Shown here: positions 1 through 5,480 of the stretch, piece after piece
Layout: every line of letters starts with the position of its first letter
Numbering within the stretch: position 1 is the stretch's first letter
Assembly (NCBI GenBank): GCA_002338895.1
Contig: DDJH01000170.1
Location: forward strand, 198 to 6,364
Direction: 5' to 3'
Length of the DNA stretch: 6,167 bases
Source of the DNA: Lentisphaeria bacterium UBA1829
Lineage (GTDB): Bacteria > Verrucomicrobiota > Lentisphaeria > Victivallales > UBA1829
Notes under the pieces: generated by a model
The model's database searches: none
What the model was told of the DNA's origin: nothing
Seen by the model: the letters and a program-made list of their open reading frames with translations, nothing else
Translations under genes and position numbers: made by a program

Positions 1-43
1 GAGGAGAACGGGAAAACAGAACAACCGTCACAACGCAGCGACA

Positions 44-85
44 CTCTCCTGCCGAATCCCTGCGGAGTTGGAGAGATCGTTTTTT
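44..85 (+). terminator. Weak terminator-like hairpin with T-run upstream of the regulator gene
   Basis: CTCTCC at 44-49 can pair with GGAGAG at 70-75, leaving a 20-base loop. A six-T run follows at 80-85. A competing fold pairs CTCC (46-49) with GGAG (64-67). The T-run fits an intrinsic terminator for a rightward gene that would end before the window, but the loop is long and the stem short. It could equally be 5' leader structure of the downstream regulator gene. No convincing promoter was seen in 1-147. Confidence 0.25.
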
Positions 86-147
86 CCTCCATCCATCCGG
101 GGAACAGAGCCCGTCCTTCCCGTCCGATCAAAGAAAGGAACAGACCT

Positions 148-837
148 ATGAACATCACTCCGGAACTGCGTTCCGTGTTTCAACGGGTGATCTCGGAATA
201 CGGAAATCCCTCTCAGTTTGCCAAGAGCATCGGAGTCGCCCACAGTACGGTCCTATTCTGGCTGAACGGGAAAAGTCCCACCATCAGCGGAAGGATCTGG
301 ATCGGCAAGGTCCGTCCGGCGCTTCTTCCCTTTCTCAGCCGGGAGGAGCAGATCCTGTTTGCTCCGGACACCATGATTCACCGGAATCTTTCCGCCTCCG
401 CAAACGCTCCCGGAACGGGAAACAGCCGAAAACCGGCTCCGCTCTTTTCCGCTCAGCAGCTGCTCGACTTTGATCCGGTTTTTGAATCCATTGACAGCTT
501 CATCCGCCGGACAGCGAAAATTGGAAGCTGTCCCTTCACCATTCCGACAAGTCCGGTTCGTTTCGCGTTGAACTGGCCCGCGGCGGAGCCCCTCCCCTTT
601 GCGCTGAATGCGCTGGTCGACGGTTCCGCGCGTCCTCTTTCCGGGGAAATTGCCGCTGCCGTTGTTCAGGAATCCGACCGGATCGTCATCGGCAGTTTTT
701 CCCGGAACGGCGATCATGCGGAAATCATTCCCATCCTGGAAAATCATCCGGAAGCAATTCGCTGGAACACGCGGAATGAGCCGAATTTCCTTCGCTGGAT
801 TTTCCCCGTTCTGGAGTTTGACCGGGTTCTCAAGTAG
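148..837 (+). CDS. Helix-turn-helix transcriptional regulator with degenerate S24/LexA-like C-terminal domain
   Basis: A 229-residue protein, probably a DNA-binding repressor-type regulator in the cytoplasm. The ATG at 148 is supported by AAAGGA at 134-139, eight bases upstream. Residues about 10-55 form an XRE/Cro-like helix-turn-helix: the stretch QFAKSIGVAHSTVLFWLNGK (23-42) has the usual small-residue helix, Gly turn and recognition helix ending in W-L-N-G-K. Residues 73-100 are a Ser/Ala/Pro-rich linker. The C-terminal part (about 150-229) has the layout of S24/LexA-type dimerisation domains: V-D-G-S-A-R-P-L-S-G-E at 157-167 sits where families have G-D-S-M-x-P-x-x-x-G-D, and the end is I-F-P-V-L-E-F-D-R. 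Ser160 could match the nucleophile, but no lysine occurs between it and the last residue, so classical self-cleavage is not expected. The S24 relationship is inferred by eye; the helix-turn-helix call is firmer. The gene ends on TAG and converges with the nuclease gene. Target genes are unknown. Confidence 0.75.
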   Translation: MNITPELRSVFQRVISEYGNPSQFAKSIGVAHSTVLFWLNGKSPTISGRIWIGKVRPALLPFLSREEQILFAPDTMIHRNLSASANAPGTGNSRKPAPLFSAQQLLDFDPVFESIDSFIRRTAKIGSCPFTIPTSPVRFALNWPAAEPLPFALNALVDGSARPLSGEIAAAVVQESDRIVIGSFSRNGDHAEIIPILENHPEAIRWNTRNEPNFLRWIFPVLEFDRVLK

Positions 838-839
838 GA

Positions 840-856
840 ACTTCCGGAGCGGAAGT
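840..856. terminator. Hairpin between convergent genes
   Basis: ACTTCCG at 840-846 pairs with CGGAAGT at 850-856, a perfect 7-bp stem with a GAG loop. It starts three bases after the regulator's stop and lies 15 bases before the nuclease stop on the other strand. There is no T-run on either side, so it would be a non-canonical bidirectional terminator or an RNA 3'-end stabiliser. Confidence 0.4.
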
Positions 857-871
857 CGATCCGCGGCGGAA

Positions 872-1387
872 TCAGAGCAGTTCCTCGTCCCAACGTTCGA
901 GCAATTTCCGGACTTTTTCGATTGAGGGGAATTCCCGGAAGAGGAAAATCCGTCTTCCGAACGAGGGATCCTCCTCGACTTTTTTCCCCAGCGCCGGGTT
1001 CGACTCCAGAAGTTTGCGCTCAACACCGATTGCAAGAGGTATCGAAGGATTGGTCCGCAGGAATTCCAGCCGGTCCGTCAGCGGTCTGGAGTGCCATTTG
1101 TGGAACAGCTCCAGATAGATTTTCCGCTCGCCGCGGGTGAACGTGATGTCGGGGAACACGAAGCTCTGACCGCGCCGTCCCTTCAGGAAGGGACTGTCCG
1201 ACGAAACCTCCCACTCGGGGCACCGTTCGGCAAACAGTTTTGCAAACATCCGCACCTCCTCCGGCACATGGATTCCGATCCGCCCGAACGGACGGCGCAG
1301 TCCGCTGGAGTCGTCGAGCACCAGCCGGAGACGTCTTCCCCGGAAGTTCAGCGTACAGGCGAACTTCCATTTCGGCAGCTGAAACAC
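872..1387 (-). CDS. C-terminal nuclease part of an interrupted DUF790/Bax1-like protein
   Basis: This 171-codon frame is the direct in-frame continuation of the segment at 1400-2119; only the TAG at 1402-1400 and four sense codons (F-L-P-A) separate them. Numbering the joined protein, with the TAG as 240, residues 320-342 carry F-V-F-P-D (Asp324), then Y-L-E-L-F-H-K-W (Glu337, Lys341). This resembles the PD-(D/E)xK-type metal-dependent nuclease motif of DUF790/Bax1 proteins, followed by the family's L-x-x-R-L-E-F-L helix. The joined length, about 415 residues, fits the family. The listed start is a GTG with no recognisable Shine-Dalgarno upstream (the preceding bases are the coding sequence around the TAG). 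Independent translation is therefore doubtful unless ribosomes reinitiate after the TAG. No further stop or frameshift occurs in the segment. It is best read as part of one gene spanning 872-2119: a recent pseudogene, a readthrough product or an assembly error. Confidence 0.65.
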   Translation of the reverse strand: MFQLPKWKFACTLNFRGRRLRLVLDDSSGLRRPFGRIGIHVPEEVRMFAKLFAERCPEWEVSSDSPFLKGRRGQSFVFPDITFTRGERKIYLELFHKWHSRPLTDRLEFLRTNPSIPLAIGVERKLLESNPALGKKVEEDPSFGRRIFLFREFPSIEKVRKLLERWDEELL

Positions 1388-1399
1388 GGCCGGCAGAAA

Positions 1400-1402
1400 C
1401 TA
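1400..1402 (-). other. In-frame amber (TAG) codon splitting the DUF790/Bax1-like gene
   Basis: On the minus strand the codons run Y-G-L-Q-L-A, TAG, F-L-P-A-V-F-Q-L-P-K-W. The frame is the same on both sides: the two ORF starts, 2119 and 1387, are 732 bases (244 codons) apart. Sequence on both sides looks like continuous family sequence (a Y-G-x-x-L-A then F-L-P-A junction). One base change, such as C to T from CAG or A to T from AAG, would create the stop. The original residue cannot be told from this sequence alone. Confidence 0.9.
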
Positions 1403-2119
1403 CGCCAGCTGCAAACCGTATTTCGACGCCCCGTCCACCAGCGACGCCGGTCCATCAATCCGGATCCGGAGAGCGGACGGAGCCGACTCCTCCCACTTTC
1501 CGCACTTCGTCACATCCGCCAGAAGACGGAAGAACTTCAGATATTTGAAGAAACGGCGCATCCGTTTTCCGTCCGGCTCCTCCAGCGTCAGATCCAGCTC
1601 CTCGGCGAACAGGACCAGCGACTGTGCCAGCGACGTATTGTATCGTTCCAGAAGCCCCCCGGATCGTAGATCCGGCACTCGGACAAGCCGTTCAAACTCG
1701 GGCAGATCCGGATAGATATGCTCCCGGAGCGGCAGAACCTCGTCGCCCGCCGTCCGGAACACGGCCTCCCGAAACGCCTCCCGGGACATCCCCTCCGCCT
1801 CTCCGCTTTCCAGCATCCGGGACGAACAGGCAAACAGAATCCGCCGCAATGCCGGATACTCCGTTTCCGACGAACCGGAATATTCACAGAGATCATCATA
1901 CAATTTCAAAATTCCCTGTGCCAGCTTCCGGTCCGGCAGCGTCCCTGTCAGCGGTTCCAGGACCTCCTGCAGCTCGGCGCGGGAACGGCCGATCCCCTCC
2001 CCGTAGATTCGGAGAAGCTCTTCCGCAAATCCGCGAAGTTCCGGATCCTCCGTCGAGACAAATTTCGGATGAATCCGCCCGGCAGCAACCCGGAACCGCA
2101 GCAGTTCCTTTGTCAGCAT
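1400..2119 (-). CDS. N-terminal part of DUF790/Bax1-like XPB-partner nuclease, ends at in-frame TAG
   Basis: 239 residues up to an amber codon. The start M-L-T-K-E-L-L-R-F-R followed by G-R-I-H-P-K-F (15-21) is typical of DUF790 proteins, whose archaeal member Bax1 binds XPB helicase and incises DNA next to the unwound region. The segment includes a mainly helical region (about 26-125), a conserved-looking block R-Y-N-T-S-L-A-Q-S (159-167), and L-V-D-G-A-S-K-Y-G (227-235) close to the stop. The nuclease motif lies beyond the TAG, so this piece alone should lack catalytic residues. The ATG overlaps the helicase stop as ATGCTGA (2119-2113), indicating translational coupling and supporting a partner role. 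The role is inferred from family and gene order. Confidence 0.75.
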   Translation of the reverse strand: MLTKELLRFRVAAGRIHPKFVSTEDPELRGFAEELLRIYGEGIGRSRAELQEVLEPLTGTLPDRKLAQGILKLYDDLCEYSGSSETEYPALRRILFACSSRMLESGEAEGMSREAFREAVFRTAGDEVLPLREHIYPDLPEFERLVRVPDLRSGGLLERYNTSLAQSLVLFAEELDLTLEEPDGKRMRRFFKYLKFFRLLADVTKCGKWEESAPSALRIRIDGPASLVDGASKYGLQLA

Positions 2120-3531
2120 GTTTCCGCCTCCCCCGTTTCTCCGGAATGGTTCCGTCCCTCATAGGCGCGATGCTTTCTCCGCCGTTCGCTGACGCCCATT
2201 TCCGACGTCCCCTCGCTGACCAGTTCATACAACTCCGCCCGTTTCCCTTCCGAAGCCCGGAGAATGCGTCCAAGCCTCTGCACATGCTCCCGGGAACTTC
2301 CGCTTCCGGAAACGACAATTCCGACCGCCGCCTCCGGCACATCCACCCCTTCATTCAGCACTTTGCTCGTCACCAGCACGCGATACTCTCCGCTCCGGAA
2401 GCGGTCCAGAAACTCCTTGCGCTCCGCCACTTTGGTCTTGTGGGTAATCACCGGGAAGCAGAAATAATTTCCGATCGCATATGCCGCATCGTTATCGGCC
2501 GTAAACAGGATGGTCCGTTCCGCCGCATGACGCTGGAGGATCCGCCAGATCTCCTCTAGTTTTCCCTTTCCGCAGCGAGCGATGGCTCTCTGACGGAGAT
2601 AGGCCTCCAGCGCGGCTCGTCCGCCCGGACGGCGCGCGGCCAGCATGATGAACCTGCTCCACCCGTCGGCGGATCGGAAGTCGATCCCGTTGGCCCGGAT
2701 GAATGCGGTGTAACGGCGGCGGGCCTCCTCATATTCCGCGGACTCCTCCGCAGAAAGCGGAACAGCGATCCGGTGCGTTTCATACGGAGAGAGAACCCGT
2801 CCTTCCAGTTCGTCGATGAAAACTTCGCAGACAACGGGTCCGATCAGACCAGCGACCACACGTTCACTTTCGTCGCCCCGGTCCGGCGTTGCCGTCAGTC
2901 CGAGCCGATAGGGCGCCAGACACATGGAGGCGGAAAGTCTGTTCACCGGCCCCGGCAGATGATGACATTCGTCAAACACCGCCAGACCGAACCGGTTTCC
3001 GATAAACTCCATCATCAGCACAGCGGAATCGTATGTACTGACAGTAATATCCCGGATCTCGCGCGCCCCTCCCCCGAGCATGCCGATCTCCACACCGAGA
3101 AACCGTTGAAGGGAAGAGACCCACTGCTGAACCAGATCAATCGTCGGCGCCACCACAAGGGTCGAGCGCTTCACCGCAAGGATGGCCAGCACCGCGAGGA
3201 AACTTTTCCCCGAACCGGTCGGCATCACCACGACCCCCCTTCCCTTGGCCTCGAGCCACGCCTTCAGCGCTTTTGACTGATGCGCCATGGGGGAGAGTCC
3301 GCCGTGCAGCGTCAGTTCCGGCAGTTTCCGGTATCCGCACGCCGAATCCGAAACGGAGAAATCCTCCGCATGCAGAACGCGCAGAAGCGGAGCATAGTCC
3401 GACGCCCTGGCCCGCCAGAGATTCACCCGTTCATCAAACTTCAGAAACGGAAGTGCCTCCGCCGGCGGGTTCTGATCGTTGAAATCCGTCAGCAGAGTTC
3501 CCGCGTCGAAGGAAACAAGAGCGGAAGGCAC
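2113..3531 (-). CDS. XPB-like superfamily 2 DNA helicase
   Basis: A 472-residue ATP-dependent helicase or translocase of the XPB/Rad25 type, presumably acting on damaged or structured DNA with the nuclease encoded downstream. Motifs in order: Q-like A-H-Q-S-K-A-L-K (83-90), Walker A M-P-T-G-S-G-K-S (103-110), Ia V-A-P-T-I-D-L-V (127-134), Walker B D-E-C-H (187-190), L-T-A-T-P (212-216), motif IV-like I-L-F-T-A-D (341-346), motif V N-E-G-V-D-V-P-E (393-400) and motif VI Q-R-L-G-R-I-L-R (418-425). Residues 1-75 correspond to the position of the short N-terminal damage-recognition-type region. After the TAT motif the XPB signature R-E-D is replaced by R-G-D (218-220). The start is a GTG, 13 bases after the ilvN stop, with only a weak CGGGA-like ribosome site; no other ATG or GTG is available immediately upstream in frame. 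The tail after about 450 is basic and low in conservation. The helicase call is very secure; the XPB subtype rests on motif layout plus the DUF790 neighbour. Confidence 0.9.
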   Translation of the reverse strand: MPSALVSFDAGTLLTDFNDQNPPAEALPFLKFDERVNLWRARASDYAPLLRVLHAEDFSVSDSACGYRKLPELTLHGGLSPMAHQSKALKAWLEAKGRGVVVMPTGSGKSFLAVLAILAVKRSTLVVAPTIDLVQQWVSSLQRFLGVEIGMLGGGAREIRDITVSTYDSAVLMMEFIGNRFGLAVFDECHHLPGPVNRLSASMCLAPYRLGLTATPDRGDESERVVAGLIGPVVCEVFIDELEGRVLSPYETHRIAVPLSAEESAEYEEARRRYTAFIRANGIDFRSADGWSRFIMLAARRPGGRAALEAYLRQRAIARCGKGKLEEIWRILQRHAAERTILFTADNDAAYAIGNYFCFPVITHKTKVAERKEFLDRFRSGEYRVLVTSKVLNEGVDVPEAAVGIVVSGSGSSREHVQRLGRILRASEGKRAELYELVSEGTSEMGVSERRRKHRAYEGRNHSGETGEAETC

Positions 3532-3544
3532 CGAACGATCCCGT

Positions 3545-4027
3545 TTATTTTCTCGAAATTGCGGTCCGTCCGCTCCGGGCGACCTCGATTATTCCGTAAT
3601 CGGAGATCAGCGCAATGAAGTTTTCCACCTTCCGGGACGATCCGGAAAACTCCACCACGATCCGGTCCTTCTGCACCAGCGGGATCTTCGCGCCGAAGAT
3701 GTCCACCAGACTGAGGATCTCCTGCCGGCGGTCCGACGGCGCACAGACCTTGATCAGCACCAGTTCGCGCTCCACATAATCGGAGCTGTCGAGATCCACC
3801 ACGGACTCCACATCGACCAGTTTGCTCAGCTGTTTTTCGATCTGTTCGAGAACCGCGTCGTTCCCCGTTGTCACGATCGTCATGCGGGAAAGTTCAGGAT
3901 TGTGAGTCCGGTTGACGGTCAGCGACTCAATGTTGTATCCGCGTCCGCTGAAAAGGCCGGCGATCCGGGCAAGGGCTCCGAATTTATTTGCCACCAGAAC
4001 TGAAATGGTATGCTGCTGTTCGTCCAT
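3545..4027 (-). CDS. ilvN: Acetolactate synthase small (regulatory) subunit
   Basis: 160 residues, the normal length for IlvN/IlvH, the regulatory subunit that activates acetohydroxyacid synthase and confers valine feedback on isoleucine/valine/leucine synthesis. Residues 6-79 are the ACT domain: H-T-I-S-V-L-V-A-N-K-F-G-A-L-A-R-I (6-22), then G-L-F-S-G-R-G-Y-N-I-E-S-L-T-V (24-38) and R-M-T-I-V-T-T-G (48-55). Residues 85-158 are the usual C-terminal domain, with E-R-E-L-V-L-I-K-V (86-94) and V-V-E-F-S-G (124-129). The ATG is preceded by GGGAG (4041-4037) nine bases away. The catalytic subunit gene ilvB is not adjacent: upstream is a heptosyltransferase and downstream the helicase, so the partner must be encoded elsewhere. 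The 13-base gap to the helicase start suggests one transcript. Confidence 0.95.
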   Translation of the reverse strand: MDEQQHTISVLVANKFGALARIAGLFSGRGYNIESLTVNRTHNPELSRMTIVTTGNDAVLEQIEKQLSKLVDVESVVDLDSSDYVERELVLIKVCAPSDRRQEILSLVDIFGAKIPLVQKDRIVVEFSGSSRKVENFIALISDYGIIEVARSGRTAISRK

Positions 4028-4053
4028 AATGATGATCTCCCGTTAGATTTTCT

Positions 4054-4068
4054 GCGGTACAATACCGC
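4054..4068 (-). other. Short hairpin in the ilvN leader
   Basis: On the minus strand GCGGTA, TTG, TACCGC forms a perfect 6-bp stem with a 3-base loop. It sits between the heptosyltransferase stop (4084) and the ilvN Shine-Dalgarno (4041-4037). It is followed by an A-rich stretch, not a T-run, so it is not a standard terminator. It could protect or separate the ilvN part of the message. No leader peptide rich in Val/Leu/Ile is visible, so there is no support for attenuation. Confidence 0.3.
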
Positions 4069-4083
4069 CGATTGGAGCAAAAT

Positions 4084-5181
4084 TCAATTTGATTTCATGA
4101 TTTTCCAGACAACTTCCGGCGTGATGGCATCGAAGCACTTCTTTGTTCCGAGCGGACAGACCCGTTTGAAGCAGGGCGCGCACTCGATCTTATGAAACGC
4201 GATCGTCCATCGGGCGGAGAGCGGAGACGTTGCCGCCGGATCCGTGCACCCGAACGGAGCCACGCCGGGGACCCCCAGCGCCGCGGCAAGATGCATCACG
4301 CCGCTGTCATTGGCCACACACATTTCCGCATGTTTCAGCAGATAGATGAGTTCATCCATCGAAGTTTCCCCGGCTGCGTTCCAGCATCGTTCCGGAGGCA
4401 GACCGTTCAGGATCTCCGCTGTGATCCCCCTCTCGCCTTTCGAGCCGATGGTGACCACGACGCCCCCTTCTTCCTCCATCCATCTGCGTCCCAGTTCCCG
4501 GAAGGATTCCGCCGGCCAGCGCTTGGCCGCGCCGTATGCCGCGCCGCCCGCAATCGCCAGAATCCGGGGATTCCGGCAGAAGGTCTCCAGCTTTTCCGGA
4601 CAGCACTCCTTCTGAAGGTTCTCCCGGAAAACGGGCATTTTTCCATCCCACTTTTCCGCGCCGAGCGCTTCGGCCATCGCAAGATATTTTGCCGCCTGAT
4701 GGGGTTTGTTCAGCACGCGGTCGCGACGTTTCGGAAACGACCAGCTTCCGGAGAGCAGAAGCGAACGGAAGCGGGCCTTTGCGCCGAACAGACGGGGAAT
4801 GCGCGCCCGCTTGAGATCAAGCGCATCGCGGAACGAGTTGTTGAACAGCACTCCGATTCCGGCCTGAAGGCGCTTGACGGTCCGCCGTTCCTCCGGCGTC
4901 ATAAACGCATGGGGATCGGAAAGCGGGACGACGCGGTCGATCCCCGCAATCGCCTCGAAGACCGGAGCGTTCCCTTTCGGACAGGCGACGAACAATCCGC
5001 AGAAAGGCGGCAGACACGTTTTCAATTGCAGAATCGCCGGGATTGCCATCACTGCATCGCCCAGCCAGTTTGGGGAACGGACCAGAATTCCGTCGCGCCA
5101 CTCCCCCTCCGCGATTTTCATTTTCTCCAGACGGGGGATCTCCCCGAGTTCCGGATGAAACACACAACTGTCCAAATTCAT
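4084..5181 (-). CDS. waaF: Lipopolysaccharide heptosyltransferase II-like glycosyltransferase (GT9)
   Basis: A GT9 enzyme that adds heptose to the LPS inner core from an ADP-heptose donor on the cytoplasmic face of the inner membrane. Numbered from an upstream GTG at 5220, the markers are: V-R-S-P-N-W-L-G-D-A-V-M (47-58, with the catalytic-type Asp55), G-G-A-A-Y-G-A-A-K-R-W-P (225-236, donor-binding region), A-N-D-S-G-V-M-H-L-A-A-A (303-314), F-G-C-T-D-P (323-328), and the C-P-C-F-K-R-x-C-P tail cysteines typical of WaaF (347-356 and Cys362). Three starts are possible: GTG 5220, ATG 5181 and ATG 5121. I chose ATG 5181 (365 residues) because AGGG lies six bases upstream and it leaves room for divergent expression of the small gene at 5263. 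ATG 5121 (345 residues) matches the usual family length better but has its GGAG only three bases away. It is first in the leftward cluster, 56 bases from ilvN. The heptose specificity is inferred from family resemblance. Confidence 0.87.
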   Translation of the reverse strand: MNLDSCVFHPELGEIPRLEKMKIAEGEWRDGILVRSPNWLGDAVMAIPAILQLKTCLPPFCGLFVACPKGNAPVFEAIAGIDRVVPLSDPHAFMTPEERRTVKRLQAGIGVLFNNSFRDALDLKRARIPRLFGAKARFRSLLLSGSWSFPKRRDRVLNKPHQAAKYLAMAEALGAEKWDGKMPVFRENLQKECCPEKLETFCRNPRILAIAGGAAYGAAKRWPAESFRELGRRWMEEEGGVVVTIGSKGERGITAEILNGLPPERCWNAAGETSMDELIYLLKHAEMCVANDSGVMHLAAALGVPGVAPFGCTDPAATSPLSARWTIAFHKIECAPCFKRVCPLGTKKCFDAITPEVVWKIMKSN

Positions 5182-5250
5182 AAGCATCCCTGTCAAACGG
5201 CAAATGGAACAAACCCGCACAGTCCGTGTCTATACGGTTGTTCACCAAGA

Positions 5251-5257
5251 AAGGAGG
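5251..5257 (+). promoter_or_regulatory. Strong ribosome binding site
   Basis: AAGGAGG, a near-full anti-16S match within GAAAGGAGG (5249-5257), sits five bases before ATG 5263 and eight before ATG 5266. It decides that the short frame at 5263-5421 is translated from here and is not the tail of a longer frame. Confidence 0.8.
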
Positions 5258-5262
5258 CCAGC

Positions 5263-5421
5263 ATGATGGAAAAGAATCCTCCCAGAAAGACCGTTCGGGT
5301 TCCCATAACTCCCGAAAAGAAAGCCGAGTTCTTTCACGGACTTGAGCTCTATATGAGCGAATACAAACGGAAACTTCTTCGGAAACACGGAGTTCCCGCT
5401 CCGGTCTCCCGGGCGTCCTGA
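5263..5421 (+). CDS. Small basic protein of unknown function, 52 residues
   Basis: Not recognised. The frame opens with two adjacent ATG codons behind an AAGGAGG site and ends on TGA, 12 bases before a strong hairpin. The protein has 12 Lys/Arg against 5 Asp/Glu. Residues 8-16 (R-K-T-V-R-V-P-I-T) could be a beta strand, 17-42 look like one amphipathic or two short helices ending in Y-K-R-K-L-L-R-K-H, and the end is Pro/Ser-rich. There is no signal peptide, membrane segment or cysteine. A strand followed by helices and the basic charge would suit a small nucleic-acid-binding protein, possibly ribbon-helix-helix-like, but this is speculation. The gene is divergent from the heptosyltransferase and convergent with the EIIA gene, so it looks like a single-gene unit. 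No clear promoter was found upstream; CTATAC near 5231 is a weak -10 candidate only. Confidence 0.7.
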   Translation: MMEKNPPRKTVRVPITPEKKAEFFHGLELYMSEYKRKLLRKHGVPAPVSRAS

Positions 5422-5433
5422 TCCGACGTATGG

Positions 5434-5466
5434 GAAGTCCCCTCTCCTCTTCGGAGACGGGGCTTC
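5434..5466. terminator. Strong hairpin between convergent genes (bidirectional terminator candidate)
   Basis: Bases 5434-5447 pair with 5453-5466: 14 positions with one C-C mismatch (5442/5458) and one G-U pair (5438/5462), closing a five-base TCTTC loop. It lies 12 bases after the small gene's stop and 14 before the EIIA stop on the opposite strand. Position and stability suit a terminator for both genes, though neither side has a T-run. Confidence 0.55.
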
Positions 5467-5480
5467 ACCTCCCGGCGCTC

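Noticed and set aside
253..1035. 260-codon leftward open frame opposite the regulator
   Set aside because: It is low-complexity, Arg/Gly/Ser-rich and antisense to the regulator, and it overlaps the end of the nuclease gene in another frame.
835..1402. Genome-wide reassignment of TAG as a sense codon (as in code 15 or pyrrolysine users)
   Set aside because: The regulator gene ends on TAG at 835-837 with a natural C-terminus and a hairpin three bases later, so TAG appears to act as a stop here. Other genes end on TAA or TGA. Local readthrough at 1402-1400 remains possible.
1624..2559. 311-codon rightward open frame opposite the helicase and nuclease genes
   Set aside because: It has shadow-type composition (Pro/Arg/Ser-rich), no family motif and no ribosome site, and it lies fully opposite real genes.
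872..3531. Restriction-modification or phage-defence cassette built on the helicase and nuclease
   Set aside because: No methyltransferase, specificity subunit or mobile-element genes are nearby, and the motifs and order fit the XPB-Bax1 pairing better.
4054..4068. Amino-acid attenuator for ilvN
   Set aside because: There is only one small hairpin, with no T-run, no competing fold and no Val/Leu/Ile-rich leader peptide.
4192..5421. Long 409-codon rightward open frame opposite the heptosyltransferase
   Set aside because: It is antisense to a well-supported GT9 gene and its sequence is Arg/Pro/His-rich as expected for a shadow frame. Only its last 52 codons, behind AAGGAGG, look real.
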